DNA of 64,000 nucleotides from Doris montereyensis (lineage: Eukaryota > Mollusca > Gastropoda > Nudibranchia > Dorididae), in the NCBI GenBank assembly GCA_037039925.1, contig JAXRKP010000019.1, positions 62,501 to 126,500 of the forward strand, written 5' to 3'. Every line of letters starts with the position of its first letter. Position 1 is the first letter of the stretch. The translations under genes and the position numbers were made by a program. Below the pieces are notes generated by a model. That model saw only the letters and a program-made list of their open reading frames with translations, had not been told where the DNA came from and searched no databases. Of this stretch, positions 52,591 to 64,000 are shown piece by piece.

Positions 52591-55500
52591 GTGAGCTTTA
52601 CAACTTTACCTTAGGCCTACCTCTACCACCACGCTTGTTAATGAATGTTTGCTAGATCTAAATGTTACACAGAATAGAGACTAGTGAGATAGGCCTAGAT
52701 TTATTATTTCAATTAAATTCTAGATTTTTTATTTGATTTGATGGGATAATCGCACTTTAGTGCCACCAACTTCACGTCAAATATGATTACAAAAATCCCA
52801 TGTTTGACTTACTTGTATGAATGTCTTGATAGATCATACTACTCTTCCCTGACTCTTTACGAGTAGACCTACTATGTCATGATGTGTGTTCCCAAGTTTC
52901 CCCATGAAGTAGATAAAACTGGGAAACAACCAGTAAGGGGTCCATACTATTATTATTATTCCCCGCCATGAGGAAACTAGAATTGAGTTGGTCAGCTATT
53001 ATAAATACAAGTACTCATTTATAGAATCTAGATCTTGGATTTCTAAGATTTAGATAATCGATAATTTATTTGATTTGATAATTATTCCTAGGGAAATTCC
53101 AGTCAGATCTTGATGTATAGATGTTTGTTTTATTGTAGGTGCAAGCCCCCTGAACCCCACTCTCTCATAAATATCAATGGGAGAACACTATTTCTATTAC
53201 TTCAGGAGGGGGGGGGCAAGTTCATCATGAACCCCCACTCTCTCCTCAGGATTTTAAAGCTATAAAAATTTAATAACAAGAATGTATCACTCAGTCCCAG
53301 AGTTTGGCCTAGAGGAGATGGGACATGGATGTAGGCTTCGTGAAATGGCAGGAAAGTGGTCACACTTCAGCACTACCAATATTTCAGTGTGCTAATGGTG
53401 ATGTCAGTGTCAGACTTGGTCCCGAAGACCAGTTACTAGTGAGAGCAGAGGGGATCATGGTCAGTTGGTGAGAGAGGGTAATACTAAGAGTGTGATCACA
53501 CAATCTGTGTGGGTTTTTTTTCTAGTGAGTCGGGTTGGTGATACATTAATTGCGCATGGTATTGTTAAAAAACATTTTTGGAGTTCAATATTGCCTGGCG
53601 GCGCTAAAGTGCGATTCTACCCTTCTTTCTAATCCTAATAAGGTAAATGCAATGAGACGTGAGAAATTTTTACTCACATACTCATACCCTGTTGTCAAAC
53701 ATGTCAGTCAGGCCAACACAGTACTCAGTGCACAATTACATTGAGGAAATCCTTGGATTGGGTTATGCATAGACCTGCCGTTTATCTTGATTTGTTTAGG
53801 ACCAGCCCGGTTTTTAAGTGAAAATTTGCAGTCCTGATTTTCCACTTTTTGCTGGCCGGTCCTCCCAGTTAATTTTTAAAGCGGCCAGACCATGATGTCG
53901 TGTATATCCAAGATTCATGTCAGACATGATTGATGCGATATCAATTTTCTTCTGTACTTTTTAACTTTGTCCATTATTCAGAGAAATCGTGCTGTACTCG
54001 TTTGAGACATAAAAAAATCAGTGTTATTGAGGCTGGGCGATTACTAGAGCCTTGAATTAAAAATTGATCAAGCAGAAGGCTTCGTTGATATTTAGTGACT
54101 TGTTAGATCTAGGTCTAGATGATCTGTATATCTACTTGTAGATCTAGTAGGGATTTCAAAACTTTGAAACAATATGACTCCCTTTGAAGCAAAATGTTAA
54201 AGTGCTATCACGTGTGTGTGAATGAAAGAAATCAAGAGAGAAAGAGAGGATTTTGGTGTATTTAGTGCGGTTGTGCACATATCTGTGTGTGTCAGAGAGG
54301 GGCGAACAATTTACAAGAGGGCTGGCTGAAAGACAATTGTGGGAAAGAAAAGGGAGGTTGGAAGCTTGCCAGTGATAGGTGATGCATATACAACCGTAAA
54401 GCGGAGGGGATGGGGTAGGCATGTGTGAGTGGAGAAAGTCAATGTTAAAACATGATAGATATCAAAGCAATAGACAACTGACGAGAAAAAGAGGAAAGGT
54501 AAGTGTGTCTTCCAGTAACGGGTGACCAGTGGATCTGGTGAAGACTTACCGTTTTATTATTCATTGATACCAACTACCATCTTCTCTGGTCTCGCATTAT
54601 TTGAGTACTCGCTTTGATGAATACCACAAGTATTCCCTGCTGATTGAAACTTATCGTTGTGATAAGAGATGACAGACACAGTGAGGAGAGACTGTAGTAC
54701 ATGTATTGTAATAAACTGCTGTCACCGTCGTTGAAGGAGAGGGTAGGGTAGTGAACTGAAAGTTAAGTTGAGCATGTGCTCAAAGGAGATAGAGGTGCTG
54801 CAATGGGTGTAGTGGGGCTGGGAGTCGTTTATGGAAGTAGACCTGCTGAGGATGAGAGAGACTTCAACAGCGAAAGACTTCAATCCCCAATCATCACTGC
54901 CACACACTCTGTGTTGTTTCATCCAAGCAGAGTAGTTACAGCCTATGTTGGTATCAAGACAGGAGTTCATATTCATCACCTCTGGCCTCAAGACTGGTCG
55001 GATTCAAATAATGCGCCTTGAAGTCTTGTATTCATTGCCGGGTGTCCAGCAAAGTCGGAAATATGTCGGAATTTTCATACTCAGGTCTGAAATGGTTGGA
55101 AATTGATGTCTTGGGTAGGAAAACAAGTAGGAAATGGGGCTCAGGTAGTAAGAACAGGGTTTCCATGCATCAGGGAAATCCTTGAAAATGAAAAAAAATC
55201 AGGGGAAATGATGCATTGAGGACGAACATGAGGGGAAATCGAAGTAGACATTAACAATTATCGGCACCGCCCAATAGGAAGGTGCGAATAAGAATGTGGA
55301 TGGTGGATGATCATTTTGTCATCCATTTTCGGTCATGCATGCTTTGCTGTTTGGCAATACCATGAACTGCGTATCTACGACCCAGCCTCCTTTCTTCAAT
55401 TTAACCTTTCCTCTGGAGAAATTAAGAATGCCGTGTGTGTTAAAACGCCGATCGCAAGACGTTGTATGGTTTGTGTGAAAGGGAAAGAGACAGAGGGCAA

Positions 55501-58500
55501 TGTGCATATTTTAAGTCCGATCGAGCACGTGTGTGTGTAAGAAGGCTAGACAGAATGTTTGTGTGTGTTTAATGCGACCAGTCCCGCATGTGTATATTAG
55601 TATTAGAGAGAGTGTATAAATGGAGAGTCGGGAGTTTACGACTGACCGAAAGGCAAATGCAAGTGTTTAGTAAGAATAGAGGAGGTTGGATGATCGAAGG
55701 GATATTAATGTCATGCACGCACGGCCTGATAGCACAATAGATGTGTGGAAGGGGACAGAGTGGAGAAAGTCGATGTGAAAACATATGATGGCAAAATAAG
55801 ACGCGACTGAGTCTGACATACGGTATCAGAAGAGAAAGAGAAATAACGAATGTCTTCCATTACAGTGTAGACATGGGTGGAAAGGGTAGAACCAGGAAGA
55901 AGACAATCATGTACTATAGTAGTATACAGTAATACTCGATTCAGATCTAGATTTCGGTTTTATTGAAGAAGAAAGAAAGAGGATAGGGTGGCTGCCATAA
56001 TGGAGATTTTACTAGGGAGGAGGTGGGTAGATGTTTTACGTTGCAGTCAATTAAAAACTCTAGATCTGGTTTTAAGTTTTTGATCCTGAGAAAGAAAGAG
56101 AAACTGGGGGGGGGGGGGGGGGGTGGTTAAAATTAGAACAGAGGAAGATTTATAATTGGCAGAGTTCAATCAAGTTATAGAAAAAGCCTTCCAAACCTTA
56201 TTTTCTCCTGGATAGACTGAGTAAGTATTTGTGCATAAGGCTATGGATATTGTCACTCTTGTGTTTGATTTATTTTTCGAAAGGGGTTAAAAAAAAATTA
56301 AATTCATTTTTACCCTGTTTGCATGTTTTGTGAAATGATAGGGTAGATCTATCACTACTAGATCTATCAGCTATCAGACTTATTATTTTTCAGAAATGTG
56401 TGGGGAAATGCTGAAATTAATTGAAATATTATTAATTCAAGTGAAACATTAAAGAAATGTGTTATCGCTTTTCATTTCATTGAGATGCGCTAGAAAGTCA
56501 TTCACTTATGATTTGAATTAACAATTTATAATAATGCATTGAAATTGGAAATATTTACACTGTTCTCCATTTCTAGCGTCGGGAGAGTATTTCATTTCCT
56601 AGGTATGATTGTTTGTGTGTTGAAGTAATCCCAGGCCTTTTGGGAAGGAGGCAACTAATGCTAGAATTTAGCTTTATTGGAACAACAATGCCCCTAGTAA
56701 TTTGAGATTGACAAAACCTTTGATGTTTTGGGGTGAGTGGCCAGCTGACTTTATACAGCAGTCGCTGGATAAAGGCAAGCTCTTTGAGTGCTGAGAAAGC
56801 GTGTGTTTATGCAAAATCACTAGACGATAACTTTTTATAGGTAAAAGATATCACGCACATTAGCATGACAGGTATACATTGGTGTGTAAGCGTAGTATAC
56901 TGATTGCTTGTTCACTTTTTGGGGGGGGGGGTATTTGCTTTCTCAGAAAGTAGATCAGAAGTCATACAAGTTTTTGGAAAAGGCTTACTTTAAGGCCTCT
57001 AATGGATGGGTATGAAGTTGCACTACAGAGAAAAAGCGTTCCTTCATGCATGTCGACCGTGTCTTTACACACTAATATTATATCATGAAAATTCGATCAA
57101 GAGGAGAAGGCGTGTGCTTATGCAGAGTGTGCTTTTATGAAGTGTGGGTTTATCCAGCGACTTCTACTTCAGTGTCCTGATTTTTCATAATTCAAAGTGG
57201 TAGGTGTAATACGAAAATGGTTTTAAAAGTGTATTTTATTATTAATGTTCATGTTCTATATTGTTGTTTACAGAACTGTATGGTAATTGTGACCATTGAG
57301 ATGGGCCACCAAGCCAACTTCTTGAAGGAGCCATCCGTAGAGGGATTCACACATGACTGGACAGTCTTTGTCAGGGGATATGAAGGAAGCAAAATTGAAC
57401 ACTTTGTGGAAAAAGTTGTCTTTAACTTGCACAAGACTTTTAAAATGCCAACTCGAGGTGAGTTTTGCAGAGTGTCTAGCAAAGTAGGAAATATGTCGGA
57501 TTTTTGATACTCAGGTCGGAAATTGATGTCTTGGGTAAGAAATTGGGCTCAGGTAGTAAAAACAGGGTTCCCATGCATCGGGGGGGGGAATTCCCAGTCG
57601 AGAAAATACCAGGGGAACCGACATTGAGGATGAACATGAGAGAAAATCAGGAAATCGAAGTAAACCTGAACAATTATTGGCACCGCAAAATTTAAAAATG
57701 CGAATATGTTTGTGGACGACGAATCGTCATTTTGTCATCCATTTCCAGCCATGCATGCTTTGTTGTCTGGTGATTCTTTTCTGTTGAAACTAATGATTCC
57801 GGCACATTCTTTAAAATTGTAAAGTTTGCCCGGTGAATTTGGTTCTTTAGTCTACCATGAACTGCGTATACACGGCCCAGCCTCCTTTCTGCAATTTGCC
57901 TCTGGAGAGATTAAGAACGTCATTGTGGTAAAAAGCCGACCGCACACGTTGTTGTATGGTTCATGTTGGAGGGAGATAAACAGATGGCAATGTGCATATT
58001 TTAAGTCCGATCGTGCATGTGCGTGTGTAAGAATGGTAGACAGAATGTTTGTGTGTGTTTAATGCGACCAATGACTTGTGATTTGAATTGACAATAATGA
58101 GTTGAAATTAGAAATATATTTACGCTGTTCTCCGTTTCTGGCGTTGGGAGAGTATTTTATTTCCTAGGTACGATTTTTTTCTATTGAGGTAGGAAATTTT
58201 CAGTTGTCTTTTAGCTGGACACCCTGGTTTTAACATTATAGAATTGAAGGTCAACACATTTATTTCTTTGAAAACAGGGTACACACGTGTAATATCTCTT
58301 CACTGATTATTACTGAGTGTAATATACCTTGACTTAAATGTCATTAAATGTTTGTACAAGTTTTGCTTCTTCTTTTTCCCCAGCCATTTCAGCGCCACCC
58401 TACAAAGTGAGTGAATGTGGATACGCCCGGATTTATTCTACCAATCGACATCTACTTCAAGACCAAACAGAAGCCTCGGAAAATCACGTTTACATATGAC

Positions 58501-61500
58501 CTGTTTCTCAATGCCAAAGACAGTCCTCCGATCAACAACGTGCGATATGAGAAACTGAAATTTCAAAATCCTACTCCTGACTTCAAGGCCAAGCTGATCA
58601 AGGCTGGAGGGGTAAGTGAATCATCAGAGGCTAGTTAGAAGAAATCACTGTGAAAGTCCCACGTTTTAAACATTTAATTTTTCATGTTATTTGTTTGTAA
58701 TTTTCTTGGCTTTATTTACTGTTTCTGAGCATACATTACATGCCACCTCACTGCATTTTTGTCGTTTGTGCAACATAATTTTTCGACACGTCATTTTCAC
58801 TCTTAATTACTTTTTCCAACAATAGTGATCTGTGTTTTAGAAGATTGAAGCTCCTAATTTTAGTGTGGGCATGTTTGGGTGCTATTGGTAGGTCCTACTT
58901 CTTTCCTTTCACTCTATCACATATCTTTGCTCTTACCGCCTCCTCTTAATCTACTCTAAGACCATGGCATATGGTGTACAGTGGAAATTTCAATAAAAAC
59001 AAACCTTAAGTAATTGATTCATTTTTAGCATTGTAAACCCTTACTTCTGTTAACTTTGTATATAAAGAGTTGTTCAAATCCTGCATTAACTTTGCTAACA
59101 TGGTTATTTTATGGATACATTATCATAGGATAGCAACATTTATGAAATAATTCATAACACTTATATTTATGGATTCAATTCATAACATTGAGTCACAAGT
59201 ACACCTAGCCATTCTCTTCCCCTACCACCCTGGCTTGGGAAGCAAGAGAAAAAAAACTCTGAAAACGTGTGAACATTGTTAAAGTTCTTTCAAATTTCTT
59301 TCACTTATTTCATTTTCTACCACTGGTATCTGTACCCGTTCTCTGGACGATTTGATAGACTGCACAAAGAATGATAACAATATTATGCTTTATCTGAAAC
59401 AGAATTACTAGTAAGAAGATAAAGATAGCACAATGAAGGTTAAATGTGTTGGTGGAATGCATAAAGACTGACATGAACAAATTGTTCATCGTCTGAAACA
59501 GATCTTTTAGTGGATGGTGTTTTTTTTTTTCTGTTTTTAACAGACTCAGTGTGATTTTAAGCTACCTTATTGCATGTAATATAGACCTACCTGGGAGTTC
59601 AGTTGTGTACCCACTCTCCGAACGGCTTGGCGGACTGCACTCACGGTGTGAGTTGATGGAATGCAGAAAGCCTACAAAGATTACTCATCCTCTGAAAATC
59701 GAGCCCAGTGGCTTTGACGCTCCATCAGCGAACTGCTTAGCCTGTCTCGAACAGTTGCGCGTTCATTTTATCGAAGCATAAACTCTCTGTACTGTGATAA
59801 GTTGTTCCAAAACTAGGTGTTGGAATCCGGAGTCTCAAATTTCCGGTACAAATAAAGAAGAAGAAAATCCATCCCCGGCTCTTCTTTCGGATTATCAAGA
59901 CATCCAGATTATCGAAGTGTAGATTATCAAGACATCCAGATTATCAAAGTGTAGATTATCAAGACATCCAGATTATCGAAGTGTAGATTATCGAGACATC
60001 CAGATTATCGAAGTGTAGATTATCGAGACATGACTAATAAAATTGGGGTGTGATAATCGGTCAACGTTTCACAGTGCAAATCATCGATGTGTGAGATTTT
60101 AAATTTCGGCTGCTATACACAAGACAGAACTTTGACCGATAGTAAGATAATTTTATCTGTTTCTCGTATTGTTTTTTTCAAACAGTCTGAACAAGGGACA
60201 GGTCCTGTGCAAGCTGTTGTCTCCGATCGATTTTACAATATCGAAAACAAGGTGTCGTCAAAAGCTGTGGAGAAAAAGCACAAGGTAAGGTTTGAGTGGA
60301 GTGTGGAATGGAAACGTCATGGAAGGAAGTCGGGAAGTTGATCATTTGCACTCGTATCAGAGCGAAGAATATGAGACACGGTGCACTCAGCAAAGATGAA
60401 ACCTGTGATAGGCTAGACCAAAGGATGTTTGTTTTTGGGTTTTTTCTGTCCTCTTGTACCTCAAGGTGTCCAGGGAGATGCAGTAGTCGGCTGTGGGCGA
60501 GGTGTGTTGCTTTTTGAGTCGCCATGTTGCTCCTTTTGGGGATCTTTCTTCTTGTTTTCGTTTTAATTTACCCTGAGATACTCCCTATGGTGAAGGGCGC
60601 TGCTGTTAGCTCCTCTGTTTCCTTTCACTCTTTCATGCGTCTTTTTCTTGCTGTTTTTCTCTTAATTTACCCTGAAATCACTGCATATGGTGTTGGTGGT
60701 TGAAGGGCGCTTCTCTAGTTCATGGGTGATTGACAGGGGCTACTGATAGATCTGACTTCTTTCCTATTAATTCACCTTGAGATTACCACATAAGGTGTAC
60801 AGGATCAATTTCAGAGAAACAAACAAACCCTGCATATGACAGATCGGGTAAATTGCATTGAATGAAAGTACCAAACGTGTTTGAACTTAAAGCATTTATG
60901 ACGCATGTCTACCCCTGTAAGTCTGCCTTTGCCTTCTTGTGTTGCTGTTAAGAAGTTTTGAAAACCTTGTTTATCTTACTATTTTATTCCTGGCCTGGTA
61001 GTTGGTGGACGGTGCTGTTAGGTCCTACTTCTTTCCTTTCACTCCGTCACTTCTATTACGTGTTGTTGTTACCTGTCAAGTCACCCTGAGATCGCCACAT
61101 ATAACGGGAGGGGTAAATTTCAATGAAACAAGACAGTCTTGGCCTAGTGATTTTAGTCCCTGGTGAACACGTTAGTTGAATAGTACTAGCAGCTTACCTC
61201 TCAAAGACTAGGAACTTGTTTGTACGCATTTTTATTCTATTGTAAGGTCACACATTTTTGTTTTGTTTGTGTTTTACCACTGCTGTCATTAATGTTCTGC
61301 CTTTACAGGCTGACACTGACACGCTCACTGGTTCATTGTGTGATTTAACGTTCTTTTGATGTCTAGGGCATGTGGTATTGTGCTGACTTGTAACACCCAT
61401 GATTTGTTGTTTTCTTAATGTTGTTTCATTATATCCTCAGGAGAAAAAACGGAAAAAAGTGAGTCCACCACTGAGGGAATCATCACCGCATCCATCACTT

Positions 61501-63309
61501 TCATCCCTATCTCCAACGTCCTCGGACGGACGAAAATTGAAAGACCCATTACCTCAAAAAGGGAGAAGGAGCCCCCTTCGCTGAAAAAGGAAACTTTTCA
61601 ATCTCTTCGTTCAAGAAGGAATCCTCTTCCAGCAAAGACAAATCGAGTAAACATAAGAGCAGCTCTGAGAAGGAAAAGCACAGCACAGACAAGCATAGAG
61701 AGGTGAAACCTCACAAGGTGAAAGACAAGGAGAAAATCAGCTCAGATCAGCGCAGAGAAGACAAAAAGGAGAGAGAGTCCGGTGGGCACAAGAGCAAAAG
61801 GAAAGCCATGGCAAACACAAGGACCGGGAAGGCTCCCATTCCTCCAGCAAAAGCTCATCCTCGTCGCTGGGGGAAAAAAGAGCTCAGTTCGTCGCACAAG
61901 GAAAAGCCGAGCAAAGAAAAAGGCAGCGGATCTAAAGAAAAGCATAAATCGTCACACAAGTCCAAGGACAGTGAAGAAAAATCATCAGGTTCTACCAAAG
62001 AGAAAGAGAAGCATTCCCATAAAGAGACGAGTTCGTTATCATTGGTCACAGATGTACCGAAAAAAAACCACAAGATTCCTCAAAATCGAAGAGTTCTCAT
62101 GACAAAGAGAAACATTCGAAACACTCACATAGAAGAGCATTGTCTCCGGCGAAGCCTTTGAAAATGAAAAGAAGAAATTGAAAAGGTCTTATTCAAGTGT
62201 AGAACCTGATGTGAAGACTTCAAGGCGGCCTCCGTCGATAAGGAGAAAACTAACCCCGTTGTCCCGGTTGTCTCTAAGGACAGTAAAGATGTGAAATCTA
62301 AAGACCCTCAAAAGCTCACTTCATCAGGGCATAAAAATAAAGAACACAAAAAGAAGTCTTCTGATAAATGGCAACACTCTGCTCATTCGTCTGAAGGCAA
62401 ATCAAAGCCAAACCGAGACGTTGCAAGTCTAGAAAGAAAAGTGAGTTCTGTGGAAAAACACTCAGACACACACCAGCGAGTGAGCAAGAGTGAAAAGTCA
62501 GAGTCGTTCACAAAATCGGACAAACTGGCCATGTCAGCGGATTTCCAACCACAACTTTTGTTATCTCCCCTGAAAAGTCGGTCAGAAGATGAGGACGGCC
62601 GTGGTCACGCAGTCGGCCCAACCGTGGAAGCTGCAAAGAAAATAAAGGGCCGTTCTAGTTTAAGCTCGGATCATGAGTCAGGCAGGTCAGATATTGAAAG
62701 TGAAAAACTCAATGAGAAAGCAAAGCACATTGTTTCCGGTCTCACGGACAGTGACAGTGATTTGGACGGGTCACCATTTTCAAAATCTCCTCAAAAGGAG
62801 GCCAAGCCAGTAACCCACCATAAGGAAAGTGTTGTGATGAAACCGAAAAAATCAAACTCTATAAAATCAAGTGAAAAGGGTAGGAAATCTCATGGAGAAA
62901 GTGGACATACGAAAGACACGCCTAGTGTACCAGTAGTAGATAAAAAGAGTGGAGGTCGGGATGTCAAGGAACATGGGAAAAGAAAATTAGAAGACAAGGA
63001 TAAGACTAAAAATACGGATTCTAAGGAAGCGTTTTCTAGTCCAAGTCCAAAAATTCAGCCGCAACCGAACCCGGTAAAAATGGATTGAATGTGTTGGCGC
63101 CTAACGGAATTCCTATTGGAGACCTGATATCCATCAATGAAAAAATAGAAAAAGCACAACACAACCTCAACAAAGATTTGATTAACAGCATCATTGATGT
63201 TATAGCTGATACAGATGACTTTGATATTGATGACAGTGCCGTGTTTTTCGATATTTGCAGTTTGGATAAAAATTGTATTCTGCGGATTCAAAGCATTTTG
63301 CGAGACTAA
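52576..63309 (+). CDS. AF9/ENL-like YEATS protein, whole gene
   Basis: Homologue of MLLT3/MLLT1, a reader of acylated histone H3 lysines that acts in the super elongation complex and with DOT1L. Five coding exons: MASKD; YEATS domain in exons 2-3 ([44 protein letters not shown]); a short exon 4; and a long Ser/Lys linker with a C-terminal AHD in exon 5. The reader residues visible in family terms are present (Phe of EGFTHDW, His and Phe of LHKTF, Tyr of GYAG, Asp of YDLF); the Ser of HxSF is Thr here. One gene with both domains suggests the single invertebrate form ancestral to AF9 and ENL. Several 1-base frame breaks, mostly in homopolymers, interrupt exons 3 and 5. Confidence 0.92.
52743..53622. 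mobile_element. 880-bp MITE-like element with ~25-bp inverted ends
   Basis: Left AATCGCACTTTAGTGCCACC and right (inverted) AATCGCACTTTAGCGCCGCC. No transposase frame seen. Located 150 bases into AF9 intron 1. Confidence 0.6.
53160..53220. repeat. short direct repeat around ACCCCCACTCTCTC-type block and poly-G
   Basis: GAACCCCACTCTCTCATAAA and GAACCCCCACTCTCTCCTCA lie about 90 bases apart inside the MITE-like element. Confidence 0.5.
55037..56620. mobile_element. hAT-like interspersed element, long copy
   Basis: Begins CCGGGTGTCCAGCAAAGTCG. 55,040-55,590 and 56,498-56,610 match the shorter copy at 57,468-58,226 in order; the right end is not clear. Confidence 0.5.
56108..56122. repeat. poly-G tract
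   Basis: Run of about 16 G. Confidence 0.9.
57274..57457 (+). CDS. AF9-like exon 2 (YEATS, first half)
   Basis: Acceptor GTTTACAG, donor GTGAGT, phase 0 in and 1 out. [40 protein letters not shown], then [20 protein letters not shown]. Intact. Confidence 0.95.
57468..58226. mobile_element. hAT-like MITE, internally deleted copy
   Basis: Starts CAGAGTGTCTAGCAAAGTAG and ends, inverted, CAGGGTGTCCAGCTAAAAG, so both ends carry the CAG...GTGTC(C/T)AGC terminus. Inserted 10 bases downstream of the AF9 exon 2 donor. No matching 8-bp duplication is evident. Confidence 0.6.
58384..58611 (+). CDS. AF9-like exon 3 (YEATS, second half; one extra base)
   Basis: Acceptor TTCCCCAG, donor [18 protein letters not shown], then one frame over [40 protein letters not shown] and LKAGG-type end. 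A CCC at 58426-58428 where the family needs CC (GYAGF) explains both the shift and the exon phase. Confidence 0.92.
58878..59010 (+). repeat. interspersed repeat family E, copy 1
   Basis: TAGGTCCTACTTCTTTCCTT, TCACTCTATCAC, then GGCATATGGTGTACAGTGGA and AATTTCAATAAAAACAAACC. Looks like a short retroposon with an A-rich tail. Confidence 0.6.
59325..59720 (+). repeat. diverged direct duplication
   Basis: CTGTACCCGTTCTCTGGACG...GACTGCAC (from 59,327) and GTGTACCCACTCTCCGAACG...GACTGCAC (from 59,604) are related ~150-base copies, each followed by GTTGGTGGAATGCA / GTTGATGGAATGCA and CATC(G/C)TCTGAAA. Confidence 0.6.
59885..60045. repeat. 32-bp minisatellite, ~5 copies
   Basis: Units ATTATCGAAGTGTAGATTAT then CAAGACATCCAG; located 140 bases before AF9 exon 4. 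Confidence 0.95.
60186..60284 (+). CDS. AF9-like exon 4
   Basis: Acceptor AAACAG, donor GTAAGG, 33 codons, phase 0. [20 protein letters not shown] then [13 protein letters not shown]; start of the linker. Confidence 0.8.
60560..60840 (+). repeat. interspersed repeat family E, copies 2 and 3 in tandem
   Basis: Two units, each with a TACTTCTTTCC/TCTGTTTCCTTTCACTC block and TTACCCTGAAATCAC / CACCTTGAGATTACCACATA block; the last ends TTTCAGAGAAACAAACAAAC. Confidence 0.6.
61005..61135 (+). repeat. interspersed repeat family E, copy 4
   Basis: GTGCTGTTAGGTCCTACTTC, TTTCCTTTCACTCCGTCAC, CACCCTGAGATCGCCACATA, TAAATTTCAATGAAACAAG. Confidence 0.65.
61441..63309 (+). CDS. AF9-like exon 5 (Ser/Lys linker and AHD, stop)
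   Basis: Acceptor ATCCTCAG, phase 0. [20 protein letters not shown] opens a long low-complexity linker rich in Ser, Lys, Glu and His (for example [20 protein letters not shown]). The end is the ANC1-homology domain: [59 protein letters not shown], stop at 63307. This domain folds on binding AF4, DOT1L, BCOR or CBX8 in the vertebrate family. At least five frame breaks; the last, an A-run at 63076-63080, separates the linker from the AHD. Confidence 0.88.
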
Positions 63310-64000
63310 AAATATTGTGTGGAACTTAAAACCCTCATTCTGATTCAGTGAAAGGATGCTGATTTTGTTTACCATTATGAAATTTTCCATTGGATAGAAA
63401 ACAAAACAAATAGGGCTTCACACTGGTCGGTCATGTAGTCACGCTGAAACCAAAGTCTGAAGTAAACTGTGTCAATTCAGTGTTTGGAATTTTTTGTCAA
63501 CTTGATGTGTCTTGCCATAAGTGTCAACTTATGCTGTGTTCATCATATCAAACAAACATTTTGTTGGGAGTTCTTTCAGGCTGTAGAGGGCTTGAAGATG
63601 AGACCATTCGGATGGAAGACGTTTTGCTCTGTGAATCTCCTTTATAAAATTAAGAGATAAACTGAATTTCATCTTATGATGACCTCTAACTTTCTTGCCT
63701 TCCCCTTGCAATGCATGTTGTTTTTGTTCACCATTTCACCCTTACTCTTGGGTGAGTTGAAAGTAGGGGAAGATTAGTAGGATATTGGTTTTCCTGGTGT
63801 TTATGGGAAAACAAAAGGAGGGTAAGATTTAGTAAGATATATGTTTTGATTTTCATTGTGTTTGTTGGAAAACAAAAGGAGGGTAAGGTTTAGTAAGAGA
63901 TATGTTTTGCTTTTCATTGTGTTTGTTGGAAAACGAAAGGCGGGTAAGATAAGTGAGGTTGATTTTTATTGTATTTGGTCAGGGAAAGGGAGGTAAAATA
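63310..64000 (+). other. 3' flank of the AF9-like gene
   Basis: No further gene. The last ~200 bases contain three related ~70-base units (GGGAAGATTAGTAGGATATT, GGGTAAGATTTAGTAAGATA, GGGTAAGGTTTAGTAAGAGA) that run off the window. Confidence 0.5.

Noticed and set aside
61742..62073. Minus-strand frames within AF9 exon 5
   Set aside because: Shadows of the Ser/Lys-rich coding sequence on the plus strand.

Overview
The window is eukaryotic: AT-rich, dense in microsatellites and minisatellites, and its genes are split by GT/AG introns. The mix of families suggests a marine lophotrochozoan, most likely a gastropod mollusc: a C-terminal-motor kinesin of the KCBP / sea-urchin kinesin-C type, a single AF9/ENL-type YEATS gene, tRNA-derived SINEs, LINEs and a Penelope-like element. 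That assignment is inference.

Two genes lie head to head. (1) On the minus strand, a kinesin-14 gene of about 40 kb runs from its ATG at 42987 to its stop at 3031. I traced 32 coding exons by joining splice sites and reading phase. The expected protein is about 1,240 residues: a basic, disordered N terminus, a long central coiled coil, the neck plus motor core (exons 23-31), and a short C-terminal tail ending in EEEI. (2) On the plus strand, an MLLT3/MLLT1 (AF9/ENL)-like gene runs from its ATG at 52576 to its stop at 63309. It has five coding exons: a YEATS domain in exons 1-3, and a long Ser/Lys-rich linker plus the C-terminal AHD in exon 5. One gene is a microtubule motor and the other a chromatin reader of the transcription-elongation machinery, so no joint pathway is implied.

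Layout: 1-3030, region downstream of the kinesin gene, with minisatellites; 3031-42987, kinesin gene, in which many introns carry their own unrelated tandem array, several SINEs and small DNA transposons; 43.2-44.5 kb, Penelope-like GIY-YIG fragment; 45.2-48.1 kb, decayed minus-strand LINE; 48.2-50.8 kb, large purine-rich minisatellite; 50.9-52.6 kb, AF9 upstream region; 52.6-63.3 kb, AF9-like gene with MITEs and an interspersed repeat family in its introns.

Most notable observations: (a) two kinesin-intron minisatellites have units derived from an exon/intron boundary, so each carries many copies of a 5' splice site; (b) many exons of both genes contain single-base indels, mostly in homopolymer runs, while splice phase is otherwise preserved, which points to an under-polished assembly rather than dead genes; (c) kinesin exon 31 exists as two damaged, mosaic copies; (d) a piggyBac-like MITE is nested inside a hAT-like MITE that has a perfect 8-bp target duplication; (e) an internally deleted piggyBac-like element keeps a transposase N-terminus. 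I did not find a convincing new multi-gene system. The best candidate for something undescribed is the recurrent amplification of splice-site boundaries into minisatellites.
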